A stretch of DNA of 39,435 nt from an uncultured Ellagibacter sp. (GCF_934643285.1 NZ_CAKUBT010000016.1:1-39435); one strand, 5' to 3'. Shown: positions 15,582-24,572, counted from the first letter of the stretch. The notes: a model not told the origin generated them from the letters alone. A program made the numbers and translations.

Positions 15582-17654
15582 ATGGCAGCTCCTGCCACTG
15601 AGCACGTGCGCAATGTCGTCCTGGTGGGTCAAGACGGCGCGGGGAAGACTTCGCTCGCTGAGGCGATGCTCTACGTCTCCGGCAAGACCCCGCGCATGGG
15701 TACGACGCACGACGGCAAGTCCTATCTCGACTACGACGCCGAGGAAATCAAACGCAAGTTCACGATCGGCACCTCGATCGCCCCCATCCCGTACAAAGAC
15801 TACAAGATCAACGTGCTCGACACTTCGGGCCATCCCGACTTCATCTGCGACACGCTGTCCACCATGCAAGCTGCTGAAATGGCGCTGTTCGTGGTCGACG
15901 CCGTTGCGGGCCCACAGGTCATGACCACCAAGCTGTGGCGCGAGGCCGAGGGAATGCGCCTTTCGCGAGCCGTGTTCATCAACCACATCGACCGCGAGCA
16001 CGCTGACTTCGACATGGCCATGGCCACGCTTCACGCGCGCTTCGGCTCGCGTCTGGGCCCGGTCACCATCCCCATCGGGCAAGACGCCGACTTCAAGGGC
16101 GTCATCGACATCATCCGCATGGAGGCACGTTATTTCGGCGAAGGCGACGACTCCGAGCGCATTGAGCCCATTCCCGCCGAGTATGCCGACGCCGCGCAGG
16201 CGGCTCGCGACAAGCTGTGCGACCTTGTGGCCGAAGCCGACGACGAGCTCATGATGAAGTATCTGGAAGGCGAGGAGCAGCTTACGCAGGACGAGCTCGA
16301 GTCGCTGCTCGACAAGGCCATCGCGCAGGAGCTGTTCATCCCCGTGTTCGTGGGCTCCACCATCATCAAGCAGGGCATTCAGGGGCTTATGGAGGACATC
16401 TGCACCTACTTCCCGCACCCGAGAAGCCACGGTCGCTTCCAGATGGCCGACGGCACCTCGATCCCCATCGACGAGACGAACCGCCCCGCGGCCTTCGCCT
16501 TCAAGACGCTCTCCGACCCGTTCGTGGGTCGCTTGAGCTTCCTCAAGGTGCTTTCGGGCGTGCTCGAGCCCGGCATGGAGCTCATCAACGCGCGCACGGG
16601 CAAGAAGGAGCGCCTGGGCCATCTCTACGTCATGATGGGCAAGGAAGCCACTGACGTGAAGAGCGCGAAGGCGGGCGACATCATCGTTGTGCCGAAGCTC
16701 GCTGAGACGCGCACGGGCGACACGATTTCCCTTACCGGCGAGATCGCCGTCGATCCGCTGCCACTGCCGGTGCCGCAGTACCCGGTCGCGATCGAGGCCG
16801 TCAACAAGAAGGAAGAGGACAAGCTCGGGACGTTTCTTGCCCGCGCGGCGGAAAACGACCCGTCGATCCATATCCAGCGCAACGAGGAAACGCACCAGAC
16901 CGTGCTCACCGCGATGGGCGACACGCAGGTTGACATGCTCGTTTCCCGTTGCAAGGAGCAGACGGGCGTCGATGTTCGCCTCGTGCCGGTGCGCATCCCG
17001 TATCGCGAGACCATCCGCAAGACCGCCGAGGCGGAGGGCCGTCACAAGAAGCAGACGGGTGGCGCCGGGCAGTTCGGCGACTGCTGGCTGCGCATCTCCC
17101 CGAACCCGGGGGCGGGCTACGAGTTCGTCGACGAGATCAAGGGCGGCGCTATCCCCGGTGGCCTTATTCCCGCGGTCGACAAGGGCGTGCAGGAGACCAT
17201 GAAGGAAGGTGTGCTTGCCGGTTACCCGATGGTCGATATCAAGGTCGCCGTGTTCGACGGCAGCTACCATTCCGTCGACTCCAACGAGATGGCGTTCAAG
17301 ACCGCCGCGCGCATTGGTTTCCGCGCCGCGTGTGACCAGGCCGATCCCGTGCTGCTCGAACCGATGGCAGACATGGAAATCACGGTGGGCGAAGACTATG
17401 CGGGTCCGGTCATGGGCGACATCTCCACGCGCCGCGGCCGCATCGTCGGTACCGACTCCAACGACGAGGGCGAGACGGTGATCATCGTGCGCGTGCCCTA
17501 CGCCGAGGTCGTGAAGTACACGAAGGACTTGCGTTCGATCACGCGCGGCTCGGGCTCGTACAGCATCCAGCTCAACGGCTACGAGCAGGCGCCCGCCGAC
17601 GTCACGAAGAAGCTCGTGGAGGAATACCAAGCCTCAAGGGCTGCAGGGAATTAG
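15582..17654 (+). CDS. fusA2: Elongation factor G-like GTPase (EF-G2 type)
   Basis: A 690-residue translational-GTPase-family protein with EF-G domain order. The P-loop is GQDGAGKTS (16-24), the G3 motif is DTSGHPD (80-86; canonical DTPGHVD) and G4 is NHID (134-137; canonical NKxD), so the guanine-specificity and switch II motifs deviate. The ERGIT-type switch I of true EF-G is replaced by a different sequence around 55-65. Domain IV/V signatures are present (GGAGQFGDCWLRI near 496, GRIVGTDS near 620, SITRGSGSY near 650). It resembles the EF-G2/FusA2 paralogues of Actinomycetota more than the primary EF-G. The ATG 15582 is preceded by GAAAGG twelve bases away. It is monocistronic with two terminators. 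The exact role of EF-G2 is not settled. Confidence 0.85.
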   Translation: MAAPATEHVRNVVLVGQDGAGKTSLAEAMLYVSGKTPRMGTTHDGKSYLDYDAEEIKRKFTIGTSIAPIPYKDYKINVLDTSGHPDFICDTLSTMQAAEMALFVVDAVAGPQVMTTKLWREAEGMRLSRAVFINHIDREHADFDMAMATLHARFGSRLGPVTIPIGQDADFKGVIDIIRMEARYFGEGDDSERIEPIPAEYADAAQAARDKLCDLVAEADDELMMKYLEGEEQLTQDELESLLDKAIAQELFIPVFVGSTIIKQGIQGLMEDICTYFPHPRSHGRFQMADGTSIPIDETNRPAAFAFKTLSDPFVGRLSFLKVLSGVLEPGMELINARTGKKERLGHLYVMMGKEATDVKSAKAGDIIVVPKLAETRTGDTISLTGEIAVDPLPLPVPQYPVAIEAVNKKEEDKLGTFLARAAENDPSIHIQRNEETHQTVLTAMGDTQVDMLVSRCKEQTGVDVRLVPVRIPYRETIRKTAEAEGRHKKQTGGAGQFGDCWLRISPNPGAGYEFVDEIKGGAIPGGLIPAVDKGVQETMKEGVLAGYPMVDIKVAVFDGSYHSVDSNEMAFKTAARIGFRAACDQADPVLLEPMADMEITVGEDYAGPVMGDISTRRGRIVGTDSNDEGETVIIVRVPYAEVVKYTKDLRSITRGSGSYSIQLNGYEQAPADVTKKLVEEYQASRAAGN

Positions 17655-17667
17655 CGGGTAGCAAGTG

Positions 17668-17710
17668 GCGGATCGTGTGGCGCGAGCCGTGTGCTTCACG
17701 ATCCGCTTTT
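17668..17710 (+). terminator. First terminator behind the EF-G2-like gene
   Basis: A 10-bp perfect stem (GCGGATCGTG, 17668-17677, with 17697-17706) with a 19-base loop is followed by four Ts, 13 bases after the stop. Confidence 0.7.
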
Positions 17711-17752
17711 GCGACGGCGGCTTCAGTCTTTTGGAGCCGCGGTCGCGTCGTC

Positions 17753-17783
17753 GGGCCGGAAGGGATTTCCCTTCCGGCCCTTT
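17753..17783 (+). terminator. Second, strong terminator behind the EF-G2-like gene
   Basis: A perfect 13-bp stem (GGGCCGGAAGGGA, 17753-17765, with 17768-17780) is followed by TTTGTGTTTA. With the preceding hairpin it makes a tandem terminator. It may also act leftward. Confidence 0.85.
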
Positions 17784-18166
17784 GTGTTTATGCCAGGTCG
17801 TCGTAGGATCCCGGCTCAATGCGCGGCTGCGCGAATTTCTCCACGTCGTTGGAGACCGATGCCCAGTTGCACGAAGCGATGCCGCGTCGCCGGAACCGCC
17901 GCGCGGTTGCGCGAAATATTGCTAGCAGAACGAAGGGGTCGACGGCTATCGCGCCGCCGGCCTCTTCCTTATGCTCCAGGGCAAATTCGTCCTTTCGCTG
18001 CAGTGCTTACGGCCAAGTCAACCCGTCGATTCGACCCTGCGGGTTGAGGTCGGGCGTGCGCTTTCGGGTAGTCTATCGTGCGCATGTTCACGCTTTTGAG
18101 GGAAAGCGTGTCTGTTTTGCGCATTCGCGCGATGTGGAGTCAATAGAATAGTTGAAGGGGATGGTC
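17784..18166. other. Intergenic region upstream of SpoVA-like gene
   Basis: No gene is recognisable in these 383 bases. An 8-bp hairpin (CACGCTTT 18089-18096 with 18103-18110) is followed by TCTGTTTTG, resembling a weak terminator. TTGAGG (18044-18049) with TAGTCT (18069-18074) is a poor promoter match with a 19-base spacer. Confidence 0.35.
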
Positions 18167-19129
18167 ATGAAACCATACAAGACAGTTATCTACAGCTTCC
18201 TGGTGGGCGGCACCTTTGCGCTCATCGCCCAGGCGATCCTCACGTTCTGGCAGACCGTGCTCGCGGGCACGCCGATGGCGTTCTTCATGGGCGGCGCCAC
18301 GCTTATCAGCATGGGCGTGATCGGCTGCATCCTGGGCGGCCTTGCGTGCTATCAGTACGTCGAGGAATGGGCGACGTTCGGCGCACTGCTCCCGTTCTCC
18401 GGCTTCGCGATGGCGGTCGGCATGAAGGCTGTGGGTCCCTGGACGAAGAACAACGAGAAGATGGGCAAGTGCATCTGGAACTGCGTGTGGTTCGTCGTGT
18501 GGTTTAACGTGCTGTTTGCCGCCATCTGCATCGCAATCGGCTGGATCTGCGGCACGGTCGGGTTCAACAACAACCTCGGCGTCGCAAAGACCGAGGGCGG
18601 CATGCTGTTCGTGTACGCGTTCCTCGTAGGCGGCCTGCTCGCCGCATTCTTCCAAATCCTGTTCGTGTGCCTGAAGAAGGTCACCAAGAAGGTCACCCCG
18701 CTCCACATCCTGATCACGGCATGGATGTTGGGCGCAATTTTCGCGCCCTTCGGAATTTCCGGCGCGCTCGCTAACTTCTCCGGCGAGGGCTTCTCCGTCA
18801 TGATCACGGTCGGCGGCTACAACATGTACAACGTGGGCATCGAACTCGCTGCGGGCAACCTCGCGGGTGCCGGCGTGCACCTGGGCTCGTTCCTGCTCGC
18901 CGTTGCTGGCCTCGCCATTACCGCGCTGTTCACTTTCTTCATCTATAACTGGACGTTTGGCCGCAAGCCGCTCGAGCAGGTTCATGCCGAGAAGGCGCTC
19001 AACTCGCTGAAGGAGCTCGGCTACGACGCCTCCATGGTGAAGAAGCTCGACAAGGAAGAGCTCGAGGGCTACGATGCCGCGGGCGAAAGCGGCGTGCCTG
19101 CAGGCATGAGCGAAACAGTGAAGGCGTAA
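18167..19129 (+). CDS. Membrane protein resembling two fused SpoVA domains
   Basis: A 320-residue integral membrane protein with about eight hydrophobic segments arranged as two similar halves. The first half has YSFLVGGTFALIAQAIL (about 9-25), a G-A-T-L-I-S helix and FGALLPFSGFA. The second half has AFLVGGLLAAFFQILF (about 158-173), TPLHILI, then NFSGEGFSVMITVGGYN. FLVGG followed by Q, a TxxHILI/ATLI helix and an F-x-G-x-G...GF block is the layout of SpoVAC/SpoVAE, dipicolinate-channel proteins of endospore formers (115-150 residues each), so this looks like a tandem fusion. The C-terminal 60 residues are soluble and charged. The start at 18167 follows AAGGGG by six bases. The family call rests on remembered patterns. 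Confidence 0.6.
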   Translation: MKPYKTVIYSFLVGGTFALIAQAILTFWQTVLAGTPMAFFMGGATLISMGVIGCILGGLACYQYVEEWATFGALLPFSGFAMAVGMKAVGPWTKNNEKMGKCIWNCVWFVVWFNVLFAAICIAIGWICGTVGFNNNLGVAKTEGGMLFVYAFLVGGLLAAFFQILFVCLKKVTKKVTPLHILITAWMLGAIFAPFGISGALANFSGEGFSVMITVGGYNMYNVGIELAAGNLAGAGVHLGSFLLAVAGLAITALFTFFIYNWTFGRKPLEQVHAEKALNSLKELGYDASMVKKLDKEELEGYDAAGESGVPAGMSETVKA

Positions 19130-19272
19130 AGGTCGCTTTTCGGGTGGCGGCCGCGCGCCGTACGTGCATGAGTCGCGCCTCTCGCATCGGGCGTTGCGCG
19201 CGCATCGTGCGCCCTGCGCCCTATGCCTCGCGAGCGCGCGTTTCACCTCGTGATTTGCTGAGATTCATCTTG

Positions 19273-19303
19273 ACGGGCTTTCCTCGCGTGGAGGGAAGCC
19301 CGT
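19273..19303 (+). terminator. Hairpin behind the SpoVA-like gene
   Basis: An 11-bp stem with one G-T pair (19273-19283 with 19293-19303) and a 9-base loop. The following bases (TGTGCTTCT) are only loosely T-rich, so termination is likely but weak. Confidence 0.5.
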
Positions 19304-19400
19304 TGTGCTTCTATGCCTTGTCGCGGCTCACCAACTCGCTAGGCTTCGCGTCGAATGGAGGCCGCAGCATGATTCTCGCAGGCGGCAAGGGGAAAGCGCA

Positions 19401-19427
19401 TTGATTTCTGGACGCTTGCTTTATACT
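19401..19427 (+). promoter_or_regulatory. Candidate sigma-70-type promoter
   Basis: TTGATT (19401-19406) and TATACT (19422-19427) are separated by 15 bases, about 80 bases before the small membrane protein gene. The spacer is short, but both hexamers are good. Confidence 0.45.
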
Positions 19428-19510
19428 GTTCAGCACTAATTCAAAGTTCGTTCGCGTCGTGCGCCGCCTTTCGCCTCATTGCGCCGCCGCGATGCCTTAA
19501 GGAGTGGGAA

Positions 19511-19804
19511 ATGGCAAAGGGAATGAGCAAGAAGGAGCGTAAGCTCCGCGAGGAGATCGCCGAGCTCGAGCAGAAAAAAACGCGCGGTTTCATGCAGACG
19601 GCTGGCGGCATCATCATCTTTGTGCTGTTTCTAATCATTCGCCAGGTCCTGGTGGCGAACGGCATGTTCGACCCTGAGACGGTGTCGGCGAGCTTAGTTA
19701 CCTATGCGATTGCGGTTGTAGCGGCCGGCTTCGTCGGCATCGGCGCCTATCGTTATTCCAGGGCGAAGACTAGAATCGGCGAATTGCAATCTCGCATCAA
19801 GTAG
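19511..19804 (+). CDS. Small membrane protein with coiled N-terminus
   Basis: A 97-residue protein of unknown function. A charged, likely helical N-terminus (SKKERKLREEIAELEQKK, 6-23) is followed by two hydrophobic segments (about 31-49 and 59-80) and a short charged tail (RYSRAKTRIGELQSRIK). The start ATG follows AAGGAGTGGGAA, a good ribosome binding site. It stands alone between a promoter-like sequence and the convergent slyD gene. Both termini should lie on the same side, probably cytoplasmic. No family is recognised. Confidence 0.75.
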   Translation: MAKGMSKKERKLREEIAELEQKKTRGFMQTAGGIIIFVLFLIIRQVLVANGMFDPETVSASLVTYAIAVVAAGFVGIGAYRYSRAKTRIGELQSRIK

Positions 19805-19908
19805 ACGCATCCCGCTTCACGTGAGGGTGCGGCCGGCGGGCAGATGGGCGGAAATGCGCGCCTCGCGACGTCTCGCTCAAGGTTACAGTTAGGGACTACA
19901 TAAAATGA

Positions 19909-19953
19909 GAAAGCCCCGCGTCCTTCGCAAAAGCGGATGGATGCGGGGCTTTC
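19909..19953 (-). terminator. Terminator of slyD
   Basis: An 11-bp perfect stem (GAAAGCCCCGC at 19909-19919 with 19943-19953) lies directly behind the slyD stop on the - strand and is followed there by TCATTTTATG. It may also serve the convergent small membrane gene. Confidence 0.75.
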
Positions 19954-19975
19954 GGGCTCGCGATGCGTGCGGCGG

Positions 19976-20404
19976 CTAGTCCGCGACTTCCACCAGGGTG
20001 ATTTCGAAGGTGAGCGCCTGGCCTGCCAGTTCGTGGTTCATGTCGAAGCTCACGGAGTCGTCGGTCACTTCCACAACGCGTGCGGGGAAGGGCGCCGAGC
20101 TGCCCGAGCGCAGGTAGATGGTCTGTCCTATAGGCAGCTGATCGGCATTGGGAACATTCGAGCGCGGCATCTTCTGCACGAGCGCCGGATTGTGCTCGCC
20201 ATATGCCTCGGCGGGCTCGAGACGGACCGTCTTGGTCTCGCCAACCTCCATGTCGCACACGGCCTTGTCGAAGCCGGGGATCATCTGGCCTGCCATGCAG
20301 ATGAACTCGAGCGGCTCGCCGCGATCGTAGGACGAATCGAACTGCGTGCCGTCGTCAAGCGTGCCTTTGTAGTGGGTCTTCACCTTTTTGCCTTCATTGC
20401 TCAT
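19976..20404 (-). CDS. slyD: FKBP-type peptidyl-prolyl isomerase, SlyD-like
   Basis: A 142-residue cytoplasmic prolyl isomerase and chaperone. The FKBP core is seen as VKTHYKGTLDDGTQFDSSY (8-26), AGQMIPGFDKAV (38-49) and VGETKTVRLEPAEAYGEHNP (54-73). The insert-in-flap region of SlyD follows (about 75-120), then the closing strands LTFEITLVEV. It lacks the His-rich nickel-binding tail of E. coli SlyD. The start ATG has GAGGAG about ten bases upstream. It is transcribed leftward, with gshA 110 bases upstream on the same strand. Confidence 0.88.
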   Translation of the reverse strand: MSNEGKKVKTHYKGTLDDGTQFDSSYDRGEPLEFICMAGQMIPGFDKAVCDMEVGETKTVRLEPAEAYGEHNPALVQKMPRSNVPNADQLPIGQTIYLRSGSSAPFPARVVEVTDDSVSFDMNHELAGQALTFEITLVEVAD

Positions 20405-20514
20405 GAAGCATATCTCCTCTCGGTCTGAAAAGCGTTAGCTGTCAGTTTATCTGAAGTGCGCGGCCAAGGCCACTACGTGCGGGGTGCGTTTACGCGGCGA
20501 AACTGCTGGCGAAA

Positions 20515-21801
20515 CTACCCCAAATCGGCGAGCGTCGTTCGCGCGGCGACGAGTTCCTCGAGCGGCTCGAGAAAACCTCGCTCGCTTTCGGAAAGCCCGG
20601 CTCGTGCGGCGGCTATGACCTCGTCGGCAAACTCGGCTGCCGGCCTGCCGTACACCTCGCCCGCGTAGCCCAGCTCCTGAAGCGAGTTCTTCGCCCGCTC
20701 GACGTCGCTCGTCGTGATGCCGCCGATGAGCCCCTCCACGCGGGCCAGGCTTTTCTCGCAGTAGAAAATTCCTTTCACGAGCGCGGCGTACGCGACAACG
20801 TAGGGCACGGGCATCGCGTCGGCAGGGCGAATCTCCAGGTAGGTCTTCAGCCTCACGTCGGGAAACGCCATAGACAGCGCGTGCTCGATATCGGCGCGGT
20901 CCATGGGGCGCGCGGCGTAAATCTCGCTGAAGCGGCGGGAATCCTCGCGCCAGCCGCCCTGCCCGTCGGGCACGAGAATCGCTGGCGTGTCGTAGACCCA
21001 GCGCGCGTAATCGCGCAGCGAGAAACCATCCTCGACAGCGCCCGGCACGATGCCGCAGCGCTCGGGGTCGCAGTGCTGCCAAATCTCAGTGCGCACCATG
21101 CGGTGAGTGCGCGGCGCACCTTCGAAGATGGGGGAGTTGTCGCAGATGAGCGACAAGATCGGCGTGAGCGCGCTCGCGACGCGATACTTGCGAATGCAGT
21201 CGCCGATGCTCGCGTAGTCGATGCTCACCTGCGTCGATGCGCTTCCCCTCATCATGCAGGGCCCGAAGGGGCTCACGGCGCCGAGGTAGCGATTCATGTA
21301 CTCGTAGCGCTGCTTGGGGATAAGCTCCAGGCTCGTCGCGCGCGCCGTGGGATGATAGCCCGTCTTCGCGAGCTTCCCGTGCTTCGGCGCAAGCACGCCG
21401 CAAAGCTTCTCCTCGAATCGCTCGAAGCATGCCTGCGCGCTGGCCAGTTCATGGAAAGGGCCTGCGGAAAGTTCCACCTGAGCAGCGGGTTCGATGGTCA
21501 CCGCCTCGCCGGGGCGCGCCACGCCCAAAAGGTCGCCCTCGGCGTCGTAGGTTGCTTGCGGGTAATCGGCGCGCAGCACTTCGAGCACGCTCTGGATGCC
21601 GTCTTCGCCTGAATAGTTCACCGGTGAGCCGTCCTCGCGAACGATGATGTGCTCTAGTTCGATGCCGAGTGCGCCTTCGCCAGCTATGCACCCGCTCTCG
21701 ATGAACGCCGCGATTGCGTCGACGTTGCGGTCGTACATCTCCATGCCGTTCGCGGGGGAATTTTGCGCGTCTGATGCCTGTTCACTGGCCTGTTCATTCA
21801 T
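20515..21801 (-). CDS. gshA: Glutamate-cysteine ligase, GCS2 type
   Basis: A 428-residue carboxylate-amine/thiol ligase of the GCS2 family (actinobacterial EgtA and plant-type GshA). It joins glutamate and cysteine with ATP in the cytoplasm. Visible features are GIELEHIIV near 39 (the metal/ATP-binding ExE strand), VTIEPAAQVELSAGPF near 94, FGPCMMRGSASTQVSIDYAS near 170 and YLEIRPADAMP near 320. The start ATG 21801 follows AAGGAGCC; the frame is open further upstream but without a start that has a binding site. No glutathione synthetase gene is in the window, so the product may be gamma-glutamylcysteine itself or a precursor of another thiol. Confidence 0.85.
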   Translation of the reverse strand: MNEQASEQASDAQNSPANGMEMYDRNVDAIAAFIESGCIAGEGALGIELEHIIVREDGSPVNYSGEDGIQSVLEVLRADYPQATYDAEGDLLGVARPGEAVTIEPAAQVELSAGPFHELASAQACFERFEEKLCGVLAPKHGKLAKTGYHPTARATSLELIPKQRYEYMNRYLGAVSPFGPCMMRGSASTQVSIDYASIGDCIRKYRVASALTPILSLICDNSPIFEGAPRTHRMVRTEIWQHCDPERCGIVPGAVEDGFSLRDYARWVYDTPAILVPDGQGGWREDSRRFSEIYAARPMDRADIEHALSMAFPDVRLKTYLEIRPADAMPVPYVVAYAALVKGIFYCEKSLARVEGLIGGITTSDVERAKNSLQELGYAGEVYGRPAAEFADEVIAAARAGLSESERGFLEPLEELVAARTTLADLG

Positions 21802-22212
21802 GGTTTGGCTCCTTGGCCTAAAAAAGTGGTGCAAACCCCAGCGGGTTTGTATAAAATAATTTCGCCGCACATCGTAGCACGTTGCGGCGACAGAATCGGG
21901 CATGTATCGAAAACGAGGACGAATCGTGAACTTGGGCATTCTGAATAGCAAGGCGCTCGCCGCTTCTTTTGCTGTCGTGTCCCGACGACGTCCTTTGCGC
22001 GACGGCAAAGCCTCGCGCCGTGCCGCTTCGCGCGTTTCTTCTCTGTAACTTTTTCGCGTCCTCTTTGGACGGGAACCCCCTTTCATTACTATTGTCCGTG
22101 CGCTTCGCCTTATGCGTATCGCGAGCATCGCCGCAGCTGGCATCGCTGGCGGTCAGGCTTGCCGTTCGCATATCCGCAGGCGCGGGAACCAATTCGATAA
22201 GGAATCGACATT
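21802..22212. promoter_or_regulatory. Divergent control region between gshA and argC
   Basis: This 411-base region should hold the gshA promoter (leftward) and the arginine operon promoter (rightward). An A/T-rich core with TATAAAATAATTT (21850-21862) lies beside a CAAACCC/GGGTTTG hairpin (21830s-21849). GCATTCTGAATAGC near 21936 is partly palindromic, but it is not a convincing ArgR box. No leader peptide or T-box was recognised. Confidence 0.4.
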
Positions 22213-23283
22213 ATGAAGATTAAAGCCGGTATCGTTGGGGCCGCTGGCTTCGCAGGTGCGGAACTCACGCGCCTTTTGCTGGGTCACCCGAGCTTCGAGC
22301 TGTGTGCGATCACCTCAGATGCGCTCGCCGGGCGCGCGCTCGCCGAGGTGTACCCCGCGTTCGCGGGTGCGAGCGACCTCGTCTTCTCCAAGCACGATCA
22401 AAACGCGCTTGCCGACCTCGACGTGGCCTTCCTCGCCGTCCCGCACACGGCGTCCCTCGCGATGACGCCGGACCTCATCGCCGCGGGCACCACGGTCATC
22501 GACCTGTCCGCCGACTACCGCCTGAAAGACCCCGCAATCTACGAGAAGTGGTACAAGGTGGCGCACACTTCCACCGACCTTCTCGCGAAGGCTGCTTTCG
22601 GTCTGCCCGAGCTTACGGGCGACGAGCTCGCCTCTGCCGCGGCGCGCCGAGCGGCGGGGGAAGCCGTGCTCGTGGCCTGTGCGGGCTGCTATCCTACGGC
22701 GACCTCGCTTGCCGCTGCGCCGTTTTTGCGCGCCGGACTCGTCGAAGAGGGCGCCACCGTCATCGTCGACGCGCTCTCGGGCATCACCGGCGCGGGCAAG
22801 AAGGCCACCGAGCGCACGCACTTCTGTTTCGCGAACGAAAGCGTCGAAGCCTACGGGGTGGGAACGCATCGTCACACGCCGGAAATCTCGCAAATCCTGG
22901 GGCTCGCCCCCGGCAAGCTCGTGTTCACGCCGCATCTCGTTCCCATGAACCGCGGCTTGCTCTCCACGGTGAAGCTACCGCTCGCGAAGGGCCCCGCCGC
23001 TCCCGATCCCGAAGAGCTCGCCGCCATACAGCAGCGCTTCTACGCGGAATCCCCGCTCGTTGAGGCGCTTCCCGCAGGTAAGCTCCCCAAAACTGCATCG
23101 GTCGCCGGAACGGCGCGCGCGCAGGTGGGCGTCGCCTATCACGCGGAAGCTCGCATGATCATCGCGATCGGCGCGATCGACAACTTGGGGAAGGGCGCTG
23201 CCGGTCAGGCCGTCCAGTGCGCGAACATCATTTTCGGCCTCGATCAGACCGAAGGTCTTACCTCACTTGCCGTGGGGGTGTAA
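22213..23283 (+). CDS. argC: N-acetyl-gamma-glutamyl-phosphate reductase
   Basis: A 356-residue ArgC that reduces N-acetylglutamyl phosphate to the semialdehyde with NADPH. The nucleotide-binding start is IVGAAGFAGAELTRLL (7-22). The catalytic Cys159 lies in CAGCYPTAT, where the usual NPGCYPT has Cys-Ala in place of Asn-Pro. Other family stretches are DLSADYRLKD near 97, SGITGAGKKA near 194 and HRHTPEI near 225. The ATG follows AAGGAAT by about nine bases. It is first of the arginine run; argJ starts 21 bases after the stop. Confidence 0.95.
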   Translation: MKIKAGIVGAAGFAGAELTRLLLGHPSFELCAITSDALAGRALAEVYPAFAGASDLVFSKHDQNALADLDVAFLAVPHTASLAMTPDLIAAGTTVIDLSADYRLKDPAIYEKWYKVAHTSTDLLAKAAFGLPELTGDELASAAARRAAGEAVLVACAGCYPTATSLAAAPFLRAGLVEEGATVIVDALSGITGAGKKATERTHFCFANESVEAYGVGTHRHTPEISQILGLAPGKLVFTPHLVPMNRGLLSTVKLPLAKGPAAPDPEELAAIQQRFYAESPLVEALPAGKLPKTASVAGTARAQVGVAYHAEARMIIAIGAIDNLGKGAAGQAVQCANIIFGLDQTEGLTSLAVGV

Positions 23284-23304
23284 AACCCGATGGAAGGAAC
23301 CGAC

Positions 23305-24567
23305 ATGACAGCATTCACCCAGATCGAGGGCGGGGGCGTCACGAGCGCTCTCGGCTTCAAGGCCGCCGGCATCCATGCGGGTTTCCGTAAGGAACCTGAG
23401 CGCCGCGACCTCGCGCTCGTCGTCGCGGACGAACCTTGCGCGGCGGCGGGCACGTTCACGAAGAACATCTTCTGCTCGGCGCCCGTCATCATCTCGAGGG
23501 AGCACCTCTCCGACGGCGGCGTGGGTGCCCCGAGCTACGGCACCGCGCGCGCTGTGGTGGTGAACTCCGGCATCGCGAATGCCGCGACAGGCGTCCCCGG
23601 GCTCGAGCATGCCCGCGAGATGGCGCGCATCACCGCCGACGCCGTGGGCTGCACCGAGGAGGAGGTGCTCGTCGCGTCGACCGGCGTCATCGGGCAGCAT
23701 CTTCCCCTCGATCCCTTCAAGACGGGCGTCCCCCAGGCGCTCGCCGAGGCAAGTCGCGAAGGCGGTGCCTCCGCCGCGCGCGCGATCATGACCACCGACA
23801 CTCACCCTAAGGAGTACGCGGTCAGCTTTTCAGGCGATGACCTGGGTTTTGACGGCGTCACCTTCACCGTTGGCGGCATGTCGAAGGGTTCCGGCATGAT
23901 CATGCCGAACATGGCCACCATGATCGCCATCGTCACGACCGATGCCCCCATCGCCGCGGCGCATCTCTCGCAGATCCTGCGCGACGCCGTGGGCGTGAGC
24001 TTCAACAAGATCACCGTCGACTCGGACACCTCGACCAACGACACCTGCGTCACGCTCGCGAGCGGGGCTGCGGCTCCGGGTGCGGCGCCCATCGAGCCGG
24101 GGACCCCCGCCTACGATGCGCTCGCCGCCGCCTATAAGGAAGTGTGCACGCACCTTGCGCGCATGATGGCCGCCGACGGCGAGGGCGCCACGAGGCTCGT
24201 CACCGTGCACGTTGCAGGCGCCGCTACCGACGCCGACGCCGACGCGGCAGCGCGCACCATCGCGAACTCGCCGCTCGTGAAGACGGCCATCTATGGCCAC
24301 GACGCGAACTGGGGACGCATCGCCGCAGCTGCGGGGCGCTCGGGCGCTGCATTTCGCCAGGAAGACGTGTCCATCGACATCATGGGCATGCCCGTCTGCC
24401 GAGGCGGGCTCACCGTCGCCTTCGACGAGGACGAGGCGCTGCGACGTTTCGAGGCGCCGGAGATCGCGATCGATGTGAACCTCGGCGCCGGCACGTGCGA
24501 AACCACCATGTGGACATGCGACTTCTCGCATGATTACGTAACCATCAACGGAGATTACAGGACCTAA
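23305..24567 (+). CDS. argJ: Bifunctional ornithine acetyltransferase/N-acetylglutamate synthase
   Basis: A 420-residue ArgJ that recycles the acetyl group from N-acetylornithine to glutamate. The self-cleavage site is KGSGMIMPNMATMIAIV (194-210) with Thr205 as expected nucleophile, giving alpha and beta chains. IMTTDTHPKE (161-170) and DANWGRIAAAAGRSG in the beta chain are also typical. The start at 23305 is preferred because GGAAGGA precedes it; an in-frame ATG at 23290 overlaps that site. argB follows after five bases, so the two are one transcript. Confidence 0.95.
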   Translation: MTAFTQIEGGGVTSALGFKAAGIHAGFRKEPERRDLALVVADEPCAAAGTFTKNIFCSAPVIISREHLSDGGVGAPSYGTARAVVVNSGIANAATGVPGLEHAREMARITADAVGCTEEEVLVASTGVIGQHLPLDPFKTGVPQALAEASREGGASAARAIMTTDTHPKEYAVSFSGDDLGFDGVTFTVGGMSKGSGMIMPNMATMIAIVTTDAPIAAAHLSQILRDAVGVSFNKITVDSDTSTNDTCVTLASGAAAPGAAPIEPGTPAYDALAAAYKEVCTHLARMMAADGEGATRLVTVHVAGAATDADADAAARTIANSPLVKTAIYGHDANWGRIAAAAGRSGAAFRQEDVSIDIMGMPVCRGGLTVAFDEDEALRRFEAPEIAIDVNLGAGTCETTMWTCDFSHDYVTINGDYRT

Positions 24568-24572
24568 TTGCC

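Noticed and set aside
15531..17630. 699-residue leftward frame opposite the EF-G2-like gene
   Set aside because: Antisense shadow; composition is His/Asp/Val-rich with no domain, while the + strand has intact GTPase motifs.
21930..21955. Possible ArgR box before argC
   Set aside because: GCATTCTGAATAGC has half-site words in the wrong order and spacing for the known ArgR consensus.
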